Part shown: positions 36,425 to 44,369 of the stretch, in pieces
Layout of the letters: each line of letters begins with the position of its first letter
How positions within the stretch are numbered: position 1 is the first letter of the stretch
Source: Rhodobiaceae bacterium
Lineage (GTDB): Bacteria > Pseudomonadota > Alphaproteobacteria > Rhizobiales > Tepidamorphaceae
NCBI GenBank assembly: GCA_020637855.1
Contig: JACKJR010000001.1
Span: 1 to 64,000 of the forward strand
DNA length: 64,000 bases
Direction: 5' to 3'
Notes under the pieces: generated by a model
The model's database searches: none
Seen by the model: only the letters and a program-made list of their open reading frames with translations
What the model was told of the DNA's origin: nothing
Position numbers and translations under genes: made by a program

Positions 36425-36592
36425 ATAGCCCTGAAAAGTTGCAGACTTTTCAGACAAGGCTATGCGCCAGACAAAGAATCATAGCCCTGAAAAGTTGCTT
36501 CACTTTCAGACAAGGCTATGCGCCAGACAAAGAATCATAGCCCTGAAAAGTTGCTTCACTTTCAGACAAGGCTATGCGGCAGGCAAAAAGCG
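36425..36592. repeat. Three tandem 56-base palindromic repeat units
   Basis: Units start at 36425, 36481 and 36537 and are nearly identical; the third diverges after GGCTATGCGGC. Each unit folds: CATAGCC pairs with GGCTATG, enclosing CTGAAAAGT paired with ACTTTTCAG (perfect in unit 1, with a one-base deletion in units 2 and 3). The array fills the gap between the convergent 3' ends of aacS and the iron permease gene, as REP/BIME-like elements do. Confidence 0.85.
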
Positions 36593-36596
36593 CTGA

Positions 36597-38297
36597 TCAC
36601 GCGCGCAGCGCATCGCCTTCGATGGTTTCCGGCGTGGCGCGCACGAGGTCCCTTCGGTCGCCCTGGCCGATAAGGAGGATGACCGGAACAAGCCCGGCCG
36701 CGACGATGGCAAGCGATGGCAATGCGGCATCCTCGAAAGCGCCGCGCGCCGTTGTCTGATAGACGAGGGTTGCCAGCGTATCGAAGTTGAATGGCCGCAG
36801 CAGGATCGTGGCCGACAGTTCTTTCAAGGTATCGACGAAAACGAGCAGGCCTGCCGTTGCGATGCACTTGCGCATCAGGGGCAGATGAATCTCGGCAAGC
36901 GTCTGCGGCAAGGTGCGGCCTAGCGTTCGCGCGGCCATGTCCATGTGCCCCGAGATTTTGCTCAGCCCCGCTTCGACGGCGCCGAAGGAAACCGCAAGGA
37001 AACGTACCGAACAGGCGTAGACGATCGCAGCCCCGGAGCCGGTCAGCAGAAGTCCCGTGGCAATGCCGAACATCTCTCGCATACGTCCGTCGAGCCAGTT
37101 GTCGAAACCTGCAAGCGGGATCAGCACGCCGATGCCGAGAACGGTTCCCGGAACCGCATAACCCAGAACCGCAATGCGGCCGAGCAGCGTCGTGACCGGC
37201 GCGGGCGACAGCCGCATCGCATACGCGATTGCGAGCGCGGCGAGGATGGCGACACTGGCCGTGCCCGTGGCCATGACGAGACTGTTGAGGAGGGCGGCAT
37301 GCAACTCCGGAGCAGCAAGCGCGTCGAGCCTGCGAGAGGCAAAGTCGAGCAATACGTAACCCGGCAGCAGGAAACCCGTAACGACCGGCGCTGAACATGC
37401 AAGGCACACGGCAATCGTTCGCCAGCCGCTTAGCTGGACCGGCCTTGCCGGCTCGATGTTGCGCGCAGCGACATCGAAGCGCTGCTTCCTGCGCGCCATT
37501 CGCTCGCCGGCCACCAGCAGCGCGACAACCGCCAGCATGACGGTGGCGATCTGGGCCGCGCCGGCGAGGCTGCCGCGATTGAGCCAGGTGTCGAAGACCG
37601 CGAAGGTCAGGGTCCTGACGCCGAGCAATTCGACCGCACCGATGTCGTTGAGGCACTCCATCATGGCAAGCGTCACGCCTGCAACGATGGCTGGCCGGGC
37701 AAGCGGCAACGCGACCGACCAGAAGGCTCCATAGGCGCTGCGGCCCAATGTGCGCGCAACATTCAACGCTGACGCGGATTGCATCAGGAACACGATGCGT
37801 GTGGTCAGGTAGACATACGGGTACAGCGCCGACGACATGATGAAGATGGCGCCGGGCAGGGAGCGGATATCGGGAAACCAGTACTCACGCACGCTTGTGT
37901 AGCCGCCAATGCTGCGGACCAGCGTTTGCAGCGGCCCGGTATAGTCGAAGAATTCGATATAGGCGAAAGCGGTGATGTAGAGCGGCATCGCAAGCGGCAG
38001 TACGAGCGCAATCTCGAACAGCTTCTTGCCCGGGAAGCGGCAGGAACTGACCAGCCAGGCCGAGCACACGCCGGTTGCCGCCGTGCCGATCCCCACGCCC
38101 GCCATCAGCAATATGGTCGTGCGCGTTGCCTGCGGCAGAACAGTAGAGACGAGGTGCTGAAGCGTGCCGTCGTCGTTGCCGGAAAGCGCAATCAGCATGA
38201 CAGCTGCGATTGGCATCACCGCAAGCGCGATCACGCCTGATGCGGCAACTGCGATGCCGGGCCTTGTCCCGAGGATTGGGTTCAGTACGCGCTTCAT
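36597..38297 (-). CDS. Iron(III)-type ABC transporter permease (FbpB-like, fused two-domain)
   Basis: A 566-aa inner-membrane permease with two tandem copies of the six-helix transport domain, as in FbpB/SfuB/AfuB. Two EAA loops are visible: ALNVARTLGRSAYGAFWSVALP (about 180) and HMDMAARTLGRTLPQTLAEIHLP (about 455). It follows the binding-protein gene with an 85-base gap that contains a GC-rich hairpin. No ATPase gene follows before the repeat array and convergent aacS, so the operon lacks its FbpC. Confidence 0.9.
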   Translation of the reverse strand: MKRVLNPILGTRPGIAVAASGVIALAVMPIAAVMLIALSGNDDGTLQHLVSTVLPQATRTTILLMAGVGIGTAATGVCSAWLVSSCRFPGKKLFEIALVLPLAMPLYITAFAYIEFFDYTGPLQTLVRSIGGYTSVREYWFPDIRSLPGAIFIMSSALYPYVYLTTRIVFLMQSASALNVARTLGRSAYGAFWSVALPLARPAIVAGVTLAMMECLNDIGAVELLGVRTLTFAVFDTWLNRGSLAGAAQIATVMLAVVALLVAGERMARRKQRFDVAARNIEPARPVQLSGWRTIAVCLACSAPVVTGFLLPGYVLLDFASRRLDALAAPELHAALLNSLVMATGTASVAILAALAIAYAMRLSPAPVTTLLGRIAVLGYAVPGTVLGIGVLIPLAGFDNWLDGRMREMFGIATGLLLTGSGAAIVYACSVRFLAVSFGAVEAGLSKISGHMDMAARTLGRTLPQTLAEIHLPLMRKCIATAGLLVFVDTLKELSATILLRPFNFDTLATLVYQTTARGAFEDAALPSLAIVAAGLVPVILLIGQGDRRDLVRATPETIEGDALRA

Positions 38298-38322
38298 TGC
38301 GGTGTCGGAACATCAAGTGAAG

Positions 38323-38348
38323 GCCGGCGCACAGGAATGCGCGCCGGC
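38323..38348 (-). terminator. GC-rich hairpin between iron binding-protein and permease genes
   Basis: GCCGGCGC (38323-38330) pairs exactly with GCGCCGGC (38341-38348) across a 10-base loop. There is no T-run after it on the minus strand, so it is more likely an mRNA-processing or stabilising hairpin than a full terminator. Confidence 0.5.
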
Positions 38349-38382
38349 ATGAGGGTGATCGTTCCGCTGTCGGTCAAGCCGG

Positions 38383-39441
38383 TCAGGATGCCGGGCCGGA
38401 ATCGAAGCCGACCTTGTCGACAAGCTCCGAAGCCGCTTTGCGTTGTTTTGCGATCTCTGACAGCGGCAATGAATCGGGGTGGATTTCGCCCCACGAGGCC
38501 ACGAGATCGCTCGGCGGCACGCCGGGCTTCACCGGATATTCGTAGACCTGCTCGGCATAGACCTTCTGGGCTTCCTCGCTTGCCAGGAATCGCATCAGCT
38601 TGAGTGCGTTTTCGTGGTGCGGGGCGTATTTTGCCATCGCCATGCCGGAGATGTTCACATGCGTTCCGCGCGCGTCATTGTTCGGGAAAAGAACCTTGAT
38701 CGCGGCTGCCCAGTCCTGCTGCTCCGGTTCTTTCTCGTTGGTCGCCATGCGGCCGACGTAATAGGTGTTGCCAAGCGCAATGTCGCATTCGCCGGAATAG
38801 ATGCCCTTCGCCTGTTCGCGGTCGTTGCCGGAGGGTTTGCGCGCAAGGTTGTCGCGCAGGCCCGCAAGCCATTTTTCGGCATCCTCGATGCCGTGATGGG
38901 CGATCATCGAAGCGAACAGCCCGATGTTATAGACATGCTGGCCCGAGCGGATGCAGATGCGGCCCTTCCATTTCGGGTCGGCAAGCTCCTCATATGTGAT
39001 CGTATCCTGCGCCACGCGCTCGCGCGAGGCGTAGACCACGCGCCCGCGGCTCGTCAGTGCGAACCAGTTGCCGGCGGGGTCGCGGAATTCCGCGGGGATG
39101 TTGGCATCGATGGCCGCGTCATTGACCGGCTGCGTAACGCCGCCCTGCAGGGCTTCGTCGAGGCGGCCGATATCGACCGTCAGAATGACATCGGCTGGCG
39201 AATTGACACCTTCCGCGGCCATGCGTTCGACAAGGCCTTTGCTGATGTAAACCGTATTCGTGGTGATACCGGTTTCGGCGGCAAATGCGTCAAGCAGCGG
39301 TTTGATGAGCTGCGGCTCGCGATAGGAGTAGATGTTGACCTCTTCAGCGGCCTTTGCGGCAGAAGCTAGCGGGGTCAGGGAAACGGCTGCGATTGCAGCC
39401 AAGAAAACGGCGCGCATGCGTGGCGCGATTGTGATGGTCAT
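38383..39441 (-). CDS. Iron(III)-type ABC transporter periplasmic binding protein (FbpA/FutA-like)
   Basis: A periplasmic binding protein of 352 aa. The signal peptide spans about residues 1-31, ending ASAAKAA. The mature protein opens with EEVNIYSYREPQLIKPLLDAF and later has KWKGRICIRSGQHVYN, GNTYYVGRM and VYEYPVKPGV, whose tyrosines are the usual ferric-ion ligands. The ATG at 39441 sits after GGAGGAAACC; an upstream in-frame TTG overlaps that site. An Irr-box-like sequence lies 127 bases upstream, which supports an iron role. Confidence 0.92.
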   Translation of the reverse strand: MTITIAPRMRAVFLAAIAAVSLTPLASAAKAAEEVNIYSYREPQLIKPLLDAFAAETGITTNTVYISKGLVERMAAEGVNSPADVILTVDIGRLDEALQGGVTQPVNDAAIDANIPAEFRDPAGNWFALTSRGRVVYASRERVAQDTITYEELADPKWKGRICIRSGQHVYNIGLFASMIAHHGIEDAEKWLAGLRDNLARKPSGNDREQAKGIYSGECDIALGNTYYVGRMATNEKEPEQQDWAAAIKVLFPNNDARGTHVNISGMAMAKYAPHHENALKLMRFLASEEAQKVYAEQVYEYPVKPGVPPSDLVASWGEIHPDSLPLSEIAKQRKAASELVDKVGFDSGPAS

Positions 39442-39567
39442 GGTTTCCTCCAATCAATGGGGTTCAAGGCCCCACCACCAAAGGGTGCTGGCAGTATGCC
39501 GCGCACATATTGCCGAAACCATGTGGCGCGTCAATCTAAACCGCAGTAAAACGCCTGCGTCAAAAAG

Positions 39568-39584
39568 TCTGGAATCATTCTAAG
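39568..39584. promoter_or_regulatory. Irr-box (iron control element)-like site upstream of the iron transporter
   Basis: TCTGGAATCATTCTAAG matches 14 of 17 positions of the rhizobial Irr-box pattern TTTAGAATnATTCTAAA as I recall it, and is nearly symmetric. It lies 127 bases upstream of the iron binding-protein gene in an AT-rich promoter region. Irr or RirA control of the operon is inferred. Confidence 0.5.
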
Positions 39585-39662
39585 TTGAAATTATATTTGA
39601 GATAATACGTATTAAATCCATGTTTTGCGCAAAATAAAAGTAAATACATAAAGGCATATAAA

Positions 39663-39700
39663 TAACATCTTTGACGAAAGATATCTCGCCAAAGATGTTA
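39663..39700 (-). terminator. Inverted repeat after the PdhS-type kinase gene
   Basis: TAACATCTTTG (39663-39673) pairs perfectly with CAAAGATGTTA (39690-39700). On the minus strand it lies just after the kinase stop and is followed by an A/T-rich stretch (TTTATATG). It probably terminates the kinase transcript, though the T-run is poor and an operator role is possible. Confidence 0.55.
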
Positions 39701-39707
39701 TGATTTA

Positions 39708-42700
39708 TTATTCCGCGAGAACACGCGTTGAGGGGAAGGTAACCTGAACAAGCGTGCCGCTGTCGAGTTTGCTCTCGATGGAAAAGACGGCGCGGTTGGC
39801 TTCCGCCAGTGCTTTGGTCAGCGGCAGTCCGATGCCGGTACCTTCATTCTTTTCAGGCCGCGTCGGCCGGGTGGTCTGCCGGTAAGGTTCAAGGGCGGCC
39901 TCGATGTCGGATTCGGACATTCCAAGCCCGGTGTCGCGCACCCGAAGGAGGACTTCGCCGCCGTCGGTATAGACGGTCGAAACGATGACCTGGCCCGATG
40001 CGGGCGTGAACTTCACCGCGTTGGACAGAAGGTTGAGCAGGATCTGGCGGATCGAGCGCACGTCGGCGACGATGTGAGGCAGGCTCGGCGCCAGGCTCGT
40101 GCGCAGGATGATCCGGTCGCGGTTCGCCTGGCCCTGCATGATCGCGACACACTGCTCGACCACGTCATTGAGATGAACCTCGCCGAAATCCATGTCCATC
40201 ATGCCGGCCTCGACCTTGGACAGGTCGAGCAGGTCATTGACGAGGCTGATGATATGCTCGCCACTGGCCTTGATGTCCTTGATGTAGTCGCGATAGCGCT
40301 CATTCCCGAGCGGGCCGAACTGCTCTTCGAGCATGACATCGGCAAAGCCGATGATGGCATTGAGCGGAGTGCGCACCTCGTGGCTGACCTTGGTCAGCAC
40401 ATCTGATTTCTGCGAAGCGGTTTCGACAGCCTCGTTGCGCGCTGCGAGCAGTTCGTCCTCGCTGCGCTTCCACTGGGTGATATCGCGCAGGACCGCGCAG
40501 AATTTCTGCCGCTGACCAAGGCCGACGCGGCCGATCGTCAGGAACAGGGGAATCTTGCCGCCGCCCTTCTCGATGCCGTTGATCTGTCGCCCGTCGTTGA
40601 GAACGCTGGCAACGCCGTTGTCGTGCAGGCCTTCCAGATATGCGCTGACCGTGTCGCGGTCGATCTCGGTGAACAGCTCGGCAAAGCTTGCACCGCGGGC
40701 TTCCCGGCTGTCCATGCCGAACAGCGCTTCGGCTGAATGGTTGAGGGAGATGATGTCGCCGTCATTGTCGAGCAGCACGATGCCGTCGGTCGCGGTATCG
40801 AGTATGTCTTTCAGTTCGACGATTTCGGCTTCGAGTTCGTTGATCTGGTCATCGTCTTCCGAACTGAGGCGTTCGCGCGCGCTCAGCAGCAGCGCCGGAC
40901 CGTCGATCCACGGCGCAAGCTGCAGGCGTGCGTCGAGCTCGATCGGCAGCCCCTCGCGCGTTACGCCCGCAAGCATCCGCTTGCCCGGCTCGCGCGTGTT
41001 GGCGAGGTTCTCGAACAGCGAATGAAGCCCGCCGGCGATCTCAAGGTCGTCGAGGTCGGCATAGCCGAACAGGTCCAGCATGGCGCGGTTGGCGTAGAGT
41101 GGCTTCTCGTCACGCACGAACATCAGCCCGAACGGCAGCCGGTCGATCAGAGTGATGAAATCATTCGCATCCTGCGCGCGCCCGCGCGCCAGCTTGCGGC
41201 TGGTCTGGGCCGGTGCGGCAATCGGGGCGCGGATGATGTTGTCACCCTCATACGCGGCCGCCGGAACAGTCACATCCTCGGCAGGAGCTTCCGGGGTTTC
41301 GTCATCCTTTTCCGGTGCTGCATCGGAGGATGCGGCATCGTCGTCTTCGAAGATGCGGTCGCTTTCGGCCTCGGGGCCTTGCCTTGCCTCTGTGACTACG
41401 GCTCCATCTTCGGCTTCGGGGCTTTCAGCCTTTTTCGCCGTGCCGTTCAGGCGCTCCGCAATCTCGGCGAAGGCGCGTTGATCCGCATCATCAAGCCGGG
41501 AAGAGGCTTCATCGCGTTCGGATGCTTCGCTCTCGGCATCCTGCTCGCCAGCATGCCGGGCAAAAAGACCACCTGCTCCGATGCCTGCAATGCCGGTCGC
41601 AATACGCTTCAGAGCGGAAGGCCTGGGCACCTCCGGCGTTTCGGCAGGTTCGGTGACTTCCGCGTCGTCAACAGCGGCTTCAGGGGTTTCGCCGATTATG
41701 TCATCAGGCATTGCCATGGGCGGAGCCGGTTTGCGCGTTCCGATGACGGAGAAGCCGCGCAGTCCTTCATAGCCTCCGCGCCCGTCCAGAAGGGGCAGCC
41801 CGGCGATTTCCACCTCGACCGGATCGCCATCGTCATGGGCTTGCCACAGGACTTTCACGCCATTGAACGTGTCACGGTGCTCTATGGCTTCAACCAGCGG
41901 CATCAGGTCGCCGGTCAGCAGATCGTCGAGGCTGTCGCCAACAGCGCCTGAAAGGCCGAGTTCGGGCAACGCGGGTTCAACGAGCAGGAGGCGGGCTTCG
42001 GAATCCAGTGTGAAGCGGAAGCGGGTTCCTGGCACGGAGACACTCGCGGTCCGCGCGGTTCCGGCGGTTCCGCCTTCGCTGACGTCCTCGCCGCCGGCGC
42101 CGGACAGCTCCCGCTCCTCCGCGCTTCGCGTAAACAAGTCGTCACCGGCTCCCAATCCGCGAACCACATCGCGCGCAGCGCCTGCAATCGGCGCCATGCC
42201 CCGTTCGTTCCTGTTCGGCAGATCGGCAATGGACGGCTTGGATCTGGCGGTCAGGGAGCCGCCTTTCTCGCCCGCGTAAAGAACAAGCTCGCCGTCTTCC
42301 ATGAGATAGCGCGCCAGGTTTTCGGCCGCGTCCAGCTGTTCGGCGCTGTCGATCCGGCCGGCAAGCGCAGCTTCGTTGGCGTAGACCCGCTCGCCGGAAA
42401 CGTCGAACAGGGCGACAGGATGCGGATCGCCGTCAAAGGCGATCGCCGCCTTGTCGGCAAGCGTCAGATCGCTCGCCGGCGGGGCCGCTGCGATGGCGAA
42501 GACGTTTGGCTGCGGTGCGGGGGCGTCGGCGCGCTGACACATGAACGGTAGCGTTACGGCACGCGTGCCCACAAAGAAGCGCAGCATCTCGATGCGCGCG
42601 GAATCGGACAGATCCGGCAGGCCGGCGAGTTCTGACAAGCGCGCGTTGGCCGGCCCGCGCAGCCGCACGTTGCCGCAGATCAGATCGCGCAGGTTGTCTG

Positions 42701-42845
42701 CGCGCACGAACGCCGCTGCCGCCGGGTTGGCGAAGACGACATCGCCGGTTTCCCCGGAGATCAGAAAAGCAGGGCTGTCGGCGAAGAACAGATCCGCAAC
42801 CGGCGCTGAACCACCAAGTTCCGACAATATGTCGACCACGGACAT
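39708..42845 (-). CDS. pdhS: PdhS/PleC/DivJ-type PAS sensor histidine kinase
   Basis: A 1045-aa cytoplasmic hybrid-free histidine kinase. The N-terminal half holds PAS-like segments (about 15-80 and 130-190). A long acidic Glu/Ala/Asp-rich linker follows (about 390-560), then PAS domains (about 580-660 and 680-800). The DHp phospho-acceptor is in VSHEVRTPLNAIIGFADVM (His about 821), followed by EEQFGPLGNERYRDYI, typical of the PdhS/DivJ/PleC group. The HATPase domain has LLNLLSNAVKFT, RDTGLGMS and GTGIGLPL. In Caulobacter and Brucella this group controls phosphorylation of DivK and cell-division asymmetry. The name pdhS rests on architecture and length. Confidence 0.85.
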   Translation of the reverse strand: MSVVDILSELGGSAPVADLFFADSPAFLISGETGDVVFANPAAAAFVRADNLRDLICGNVRLRGPANARLSELAGLPDLSDSARIEMLRFFVGTRAVTLPFMCQRADAPAPQPNVFAIAAAPPASDLTLADKAAIAFDGDPHPVALFDVSGERVYANEAALAGRIDSAEQLDAAENLARYLMEDGELVLYAGEKGGSLTARSKPSIADLPNRNERGMAPIAGAARDVVRGLGAGDDLFTRSAEERELSGAGGEDVSEGGTAGTARTASVSVPGTRFRFTLDSEARLLLVEPALPELGLSGAVGDSLDDLLTGDLMPLVEAIEHRDTFNGVKVLWQAHDDGDPVEVEIAGLPLLDGRGGYEGLRGFSVIGTRKPAPPMAMPDDIIGETPEAAVDDAEVTEPAETPEVPRPSALKRIATGIAGIGAGGLFARHAGEQDAESEASERDEASSRLDDADQRAFAEIAERLNGTAKKAESPEAEDGAVVTEARQGPEAESDRIFEDDDAASSDAAPEKDDETPEAPAEDVTVPAAAYEGDNIIRAPIAAPAQTSRKLARGRAQDANDFITLIDRLPFGLMFVRDEKPLYANRAMLDLFGYADLDDLEIAGGLHSLFENLANTREPGKRMLAGVTREGLPIELDARLQLAPWIDGPALLLSARERLSSEDDDQINELEAEIVELKDILDTATDGIVLLDNDGDIISLNHSAEALFGMDSREARGASFAELFTEIDRDTVSAYLEGLHDNGVASVLNDGRQINGIEKGGGKIPLFLTIGRVGLGQRQKFCAVLRDITQWKRSEDELLAARNEAVETASQKSDVLTKVSHEVRTPLNAIIGFADVMLEEQFGPLGNERYRDYIKDIKASGEHIISLVNDLLDLSKVEAGMMDMDFGEVHLNDVVEQCVAIMQGQANRDRIILRTSLAPSLPHIVADVRSIRQILLNLLSNAVKFTPASGQVIVSTVYTDGGEVLLRVRDTGLGMSESDIEAALEPYRQTTRPTRPEKNEGTGIGLPLTKALAEANRAVFSIESKLDSGTLVQVTFPSTRVLAE

Positions 42846-43288
42846 GGGCCTGGATACTCCGAATGCTCACGCACTTTCTCAACAACCGGAAAACCCGGCT
42901 GCCTTGGAAGTTTAACTGAATTTTCCCCGGCTTTGGCCCCAGCCGGTCGACAAGACACGCCGCCGCGCGCGTCTTCAATGGCGGACTATAAGATGAGGCG
43001 GGGAATCCCGTCCACACCGCCGGACACTCAGGTAAGATTTCATTTACTTCGTGGTTAAACGGAGGCAGGGCGGTCAGGCAATTGTATCCAGAGCGAGTTT
43101 CTGCCGTGTGGAATTTTGTGCAGTGCAAAAAATTGTTGCACTGCACAAGGCGCTGCGCTATATTGTTTTCAGCCGGTTGAAACGGTCCCTTTTCGCAAGT
43201 GACCTGCGGAATGGGACACGATGGCGCGCCGCGAGCGTACGCAGGCGACCCGCCCCGGCAAGTTTAGGACCGTTCAGGAGATGACCCA
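42846..43288. other. Intergenic region between kinase and phasin genes
   Basis: No gene is seen. The left part should hold the kinase promoter (minus strand). The right part contains the PhaR-like operator and phasin promoter and a long 5' untranslated region of about 120 bases. Confidence 0.5.
43116..43164 (+). promoter_or_regulatory. Phasin promoter with overlapping PhaR-like operator
   Basis: TTGTGCAGTGCAA (43116-43128) and TTGCACTGCACAA (43136-43148) form a perfect 13-base inverted repeat with a 7-base spacer. TGCA-rich palindromes are the known binding sites of PhaR, the PHB-responsive repressor. The right arm contains a -35-like TTGCAC (43136-43141); 17 bases on is TATATT (43159-43164), a good -10. 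Repressor bound here would block RNA polymerase. Confidence 0.72.
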
Positions 43289-43816
43289 ATGACCCAGACA
43301 GCTGCTCCCAAGGCCCCGAAGGCCGTAGCAACCGAAATTCCCGCCTTCCCGATGATGGACATGTCCAAGTTCGAGATGCCGAAGTTCGAAATGCCGAAGT
43401 TTGACATGGATGCAATGGAAGTTCCGGCTGCATTCCGCGAGATGACCGAGAAGGCAATCGCCAAGGCCAAGGAAGCCTATGACCAGGCCAAGGTTTCCGC
43501 CGAGGAAGCTACCGAAATTCTCGAAGACACCTTCGCTGCGACGTCGAAATACGCCACCGAGATGAACAAGACCCTGCTTGGCAATGCGAAAAGCAACATG
43601 ATCGCCTCGTTCGATCTGGCCGAGAAGCTGTTCGGTGTGAAGACCGTCGCCGAGGCCGTTGAGCTGCAGAGCGAGTTTGCCCGCAAGCAGTTCGAGTTGC
43701 TCACCGCCCAGGCCAAGGACATCCAGGCGAAGGCGCAGAAGGGCGCCGAAGCTTGCGCGAAGCCGGCCAAGGACGGCGTCGCCAAGACCATGGAAAAGTT
43801 CAAGGTCGAAGCCTGA
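43289..43816 (+). CDS. Phasin, polyhydroxyalkanoate granule-associated protein
   Basis: A 175-aa phasin that coats PHB granules. The N-terminal tail has Pro/Ala-rich sequence and tandem KFEMP motifs (residues 27-38). The rest is amphipathic helix rich in Ala, Lys and Glu (REMTEKAIAKAKEAYDQAK through QFELLTAQAKDIQAKAQK), the Phasin_2 pattern. An AGGAGATG motif precedes the ATG. Regulation by PhaR through the upstream palindrome is likely. A strong intrinsic terminator follows. Confidence 0.92.
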   Translation: MTQTAAPKAPKAVATEIPAFPMMDMSKFEMPKFEMPKFDMDAMEVPAAFREMTEKAIAKAKEAYDQAKVSAEEATEILEDTFAATSKYATEMNKTLLGNAKSNMIASFDLAEKLFGVKTVAEAVELQSEFARKQFELLTAQAKDIQAKAQKGAEACAKPAKDGVAKTMEKFKVEA

Positions 43817-43856
43817 TCCCGGCGGCGTTTCTGTAGAGACGCCGTGAAAACAATCG

Positions 43857-43894
43857 AGCCCGGATGCAGCCTGCTGCGTCCGGGCTTTCGTTTT
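43857..43894 (+). terminator. Rho-independent terminator of the phasin gene
   Basis: A 12-base stem (43858-43869 with 43874-43885, one G-T pair) with loop CCTG is followed by TTTCGTTTT. Confidence 0.9.
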
Positions 43895-43989
43895 GATGCA
43901 ATCGTTGTTGCACGTGCTTGATTTGCGCCCCGGAACGATTGTAAACGGTAGCCCCTCGAGCCGGGCGCCGATTTGTGCCCGCTGCCTGT

Positions 43990-44066
43990 GCCGCCTTAGC
44001 TCAGTTGGTTAGAGCGCTAGATTGTGGATCTAGAGGTCCCCCGTTCGAACCGGGGAGGCGGTACCA
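43990..44066 (+). tRNA. tRNA-His (anticodon GTG)
   Basis: A complete 77-base cloverleaf. The acceptor stem GCCGCCT pairs with AGGCGGT (first pair G-U), the D-arm GCTCAGTTGGTTAGAGC is normal, the anticodon loop TTGTGGA gives GTG, the T-arm is CCCCGTTCGAACCGGGG, and ACCA is encoded. Position 73 is A and the base before G1 is T, so the usual G-1:C73 identity pair is absent. That is the known condition of many alphaproteobacteria. Confidence 0.97.
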
Positions 44067-44369
44067 CTTCCTTTCAGCATCACAATGTTCCCCATTTTTC
44101 GGGCACGGCGCGCCGAAGGCCCCCCGATCAGTTTCGTGCCCGGCATGGATGCGGCGTCAATATCCGCAAGCTGTCGTTTTCGCCGGGTCTCTCCGGCCGG
44201 CTGCAATATGGGGCAGCCAATTAGTCCATTTGCACTACGCGACCTGTATAGGGTTTAATCGGCATGTATAAATATAATGCCGTGAAGCAGAAAACGGATA
44301 ATCCGAGAAAATCAGTATTGAACGGATTGTCCTTGGCCTGATCATAAGAAGATTTTGGGAGAATCGCTT
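44067..44369. other. Intergenic region after tRNA-His
   Basis: About 300 bases, AT-rich toward the right (44250-44360). No gene is seen. It should hold the promoter of the secreted-protein gene that follows, and its position beside a tRNA makes it a possible insertion site. Confidence 0.4.

Noticed and set aside
36425..36592. CRISPR array
   Set aside because: Only three units, directly abutting with no variable spacers; self-complementary, and no cas genes.
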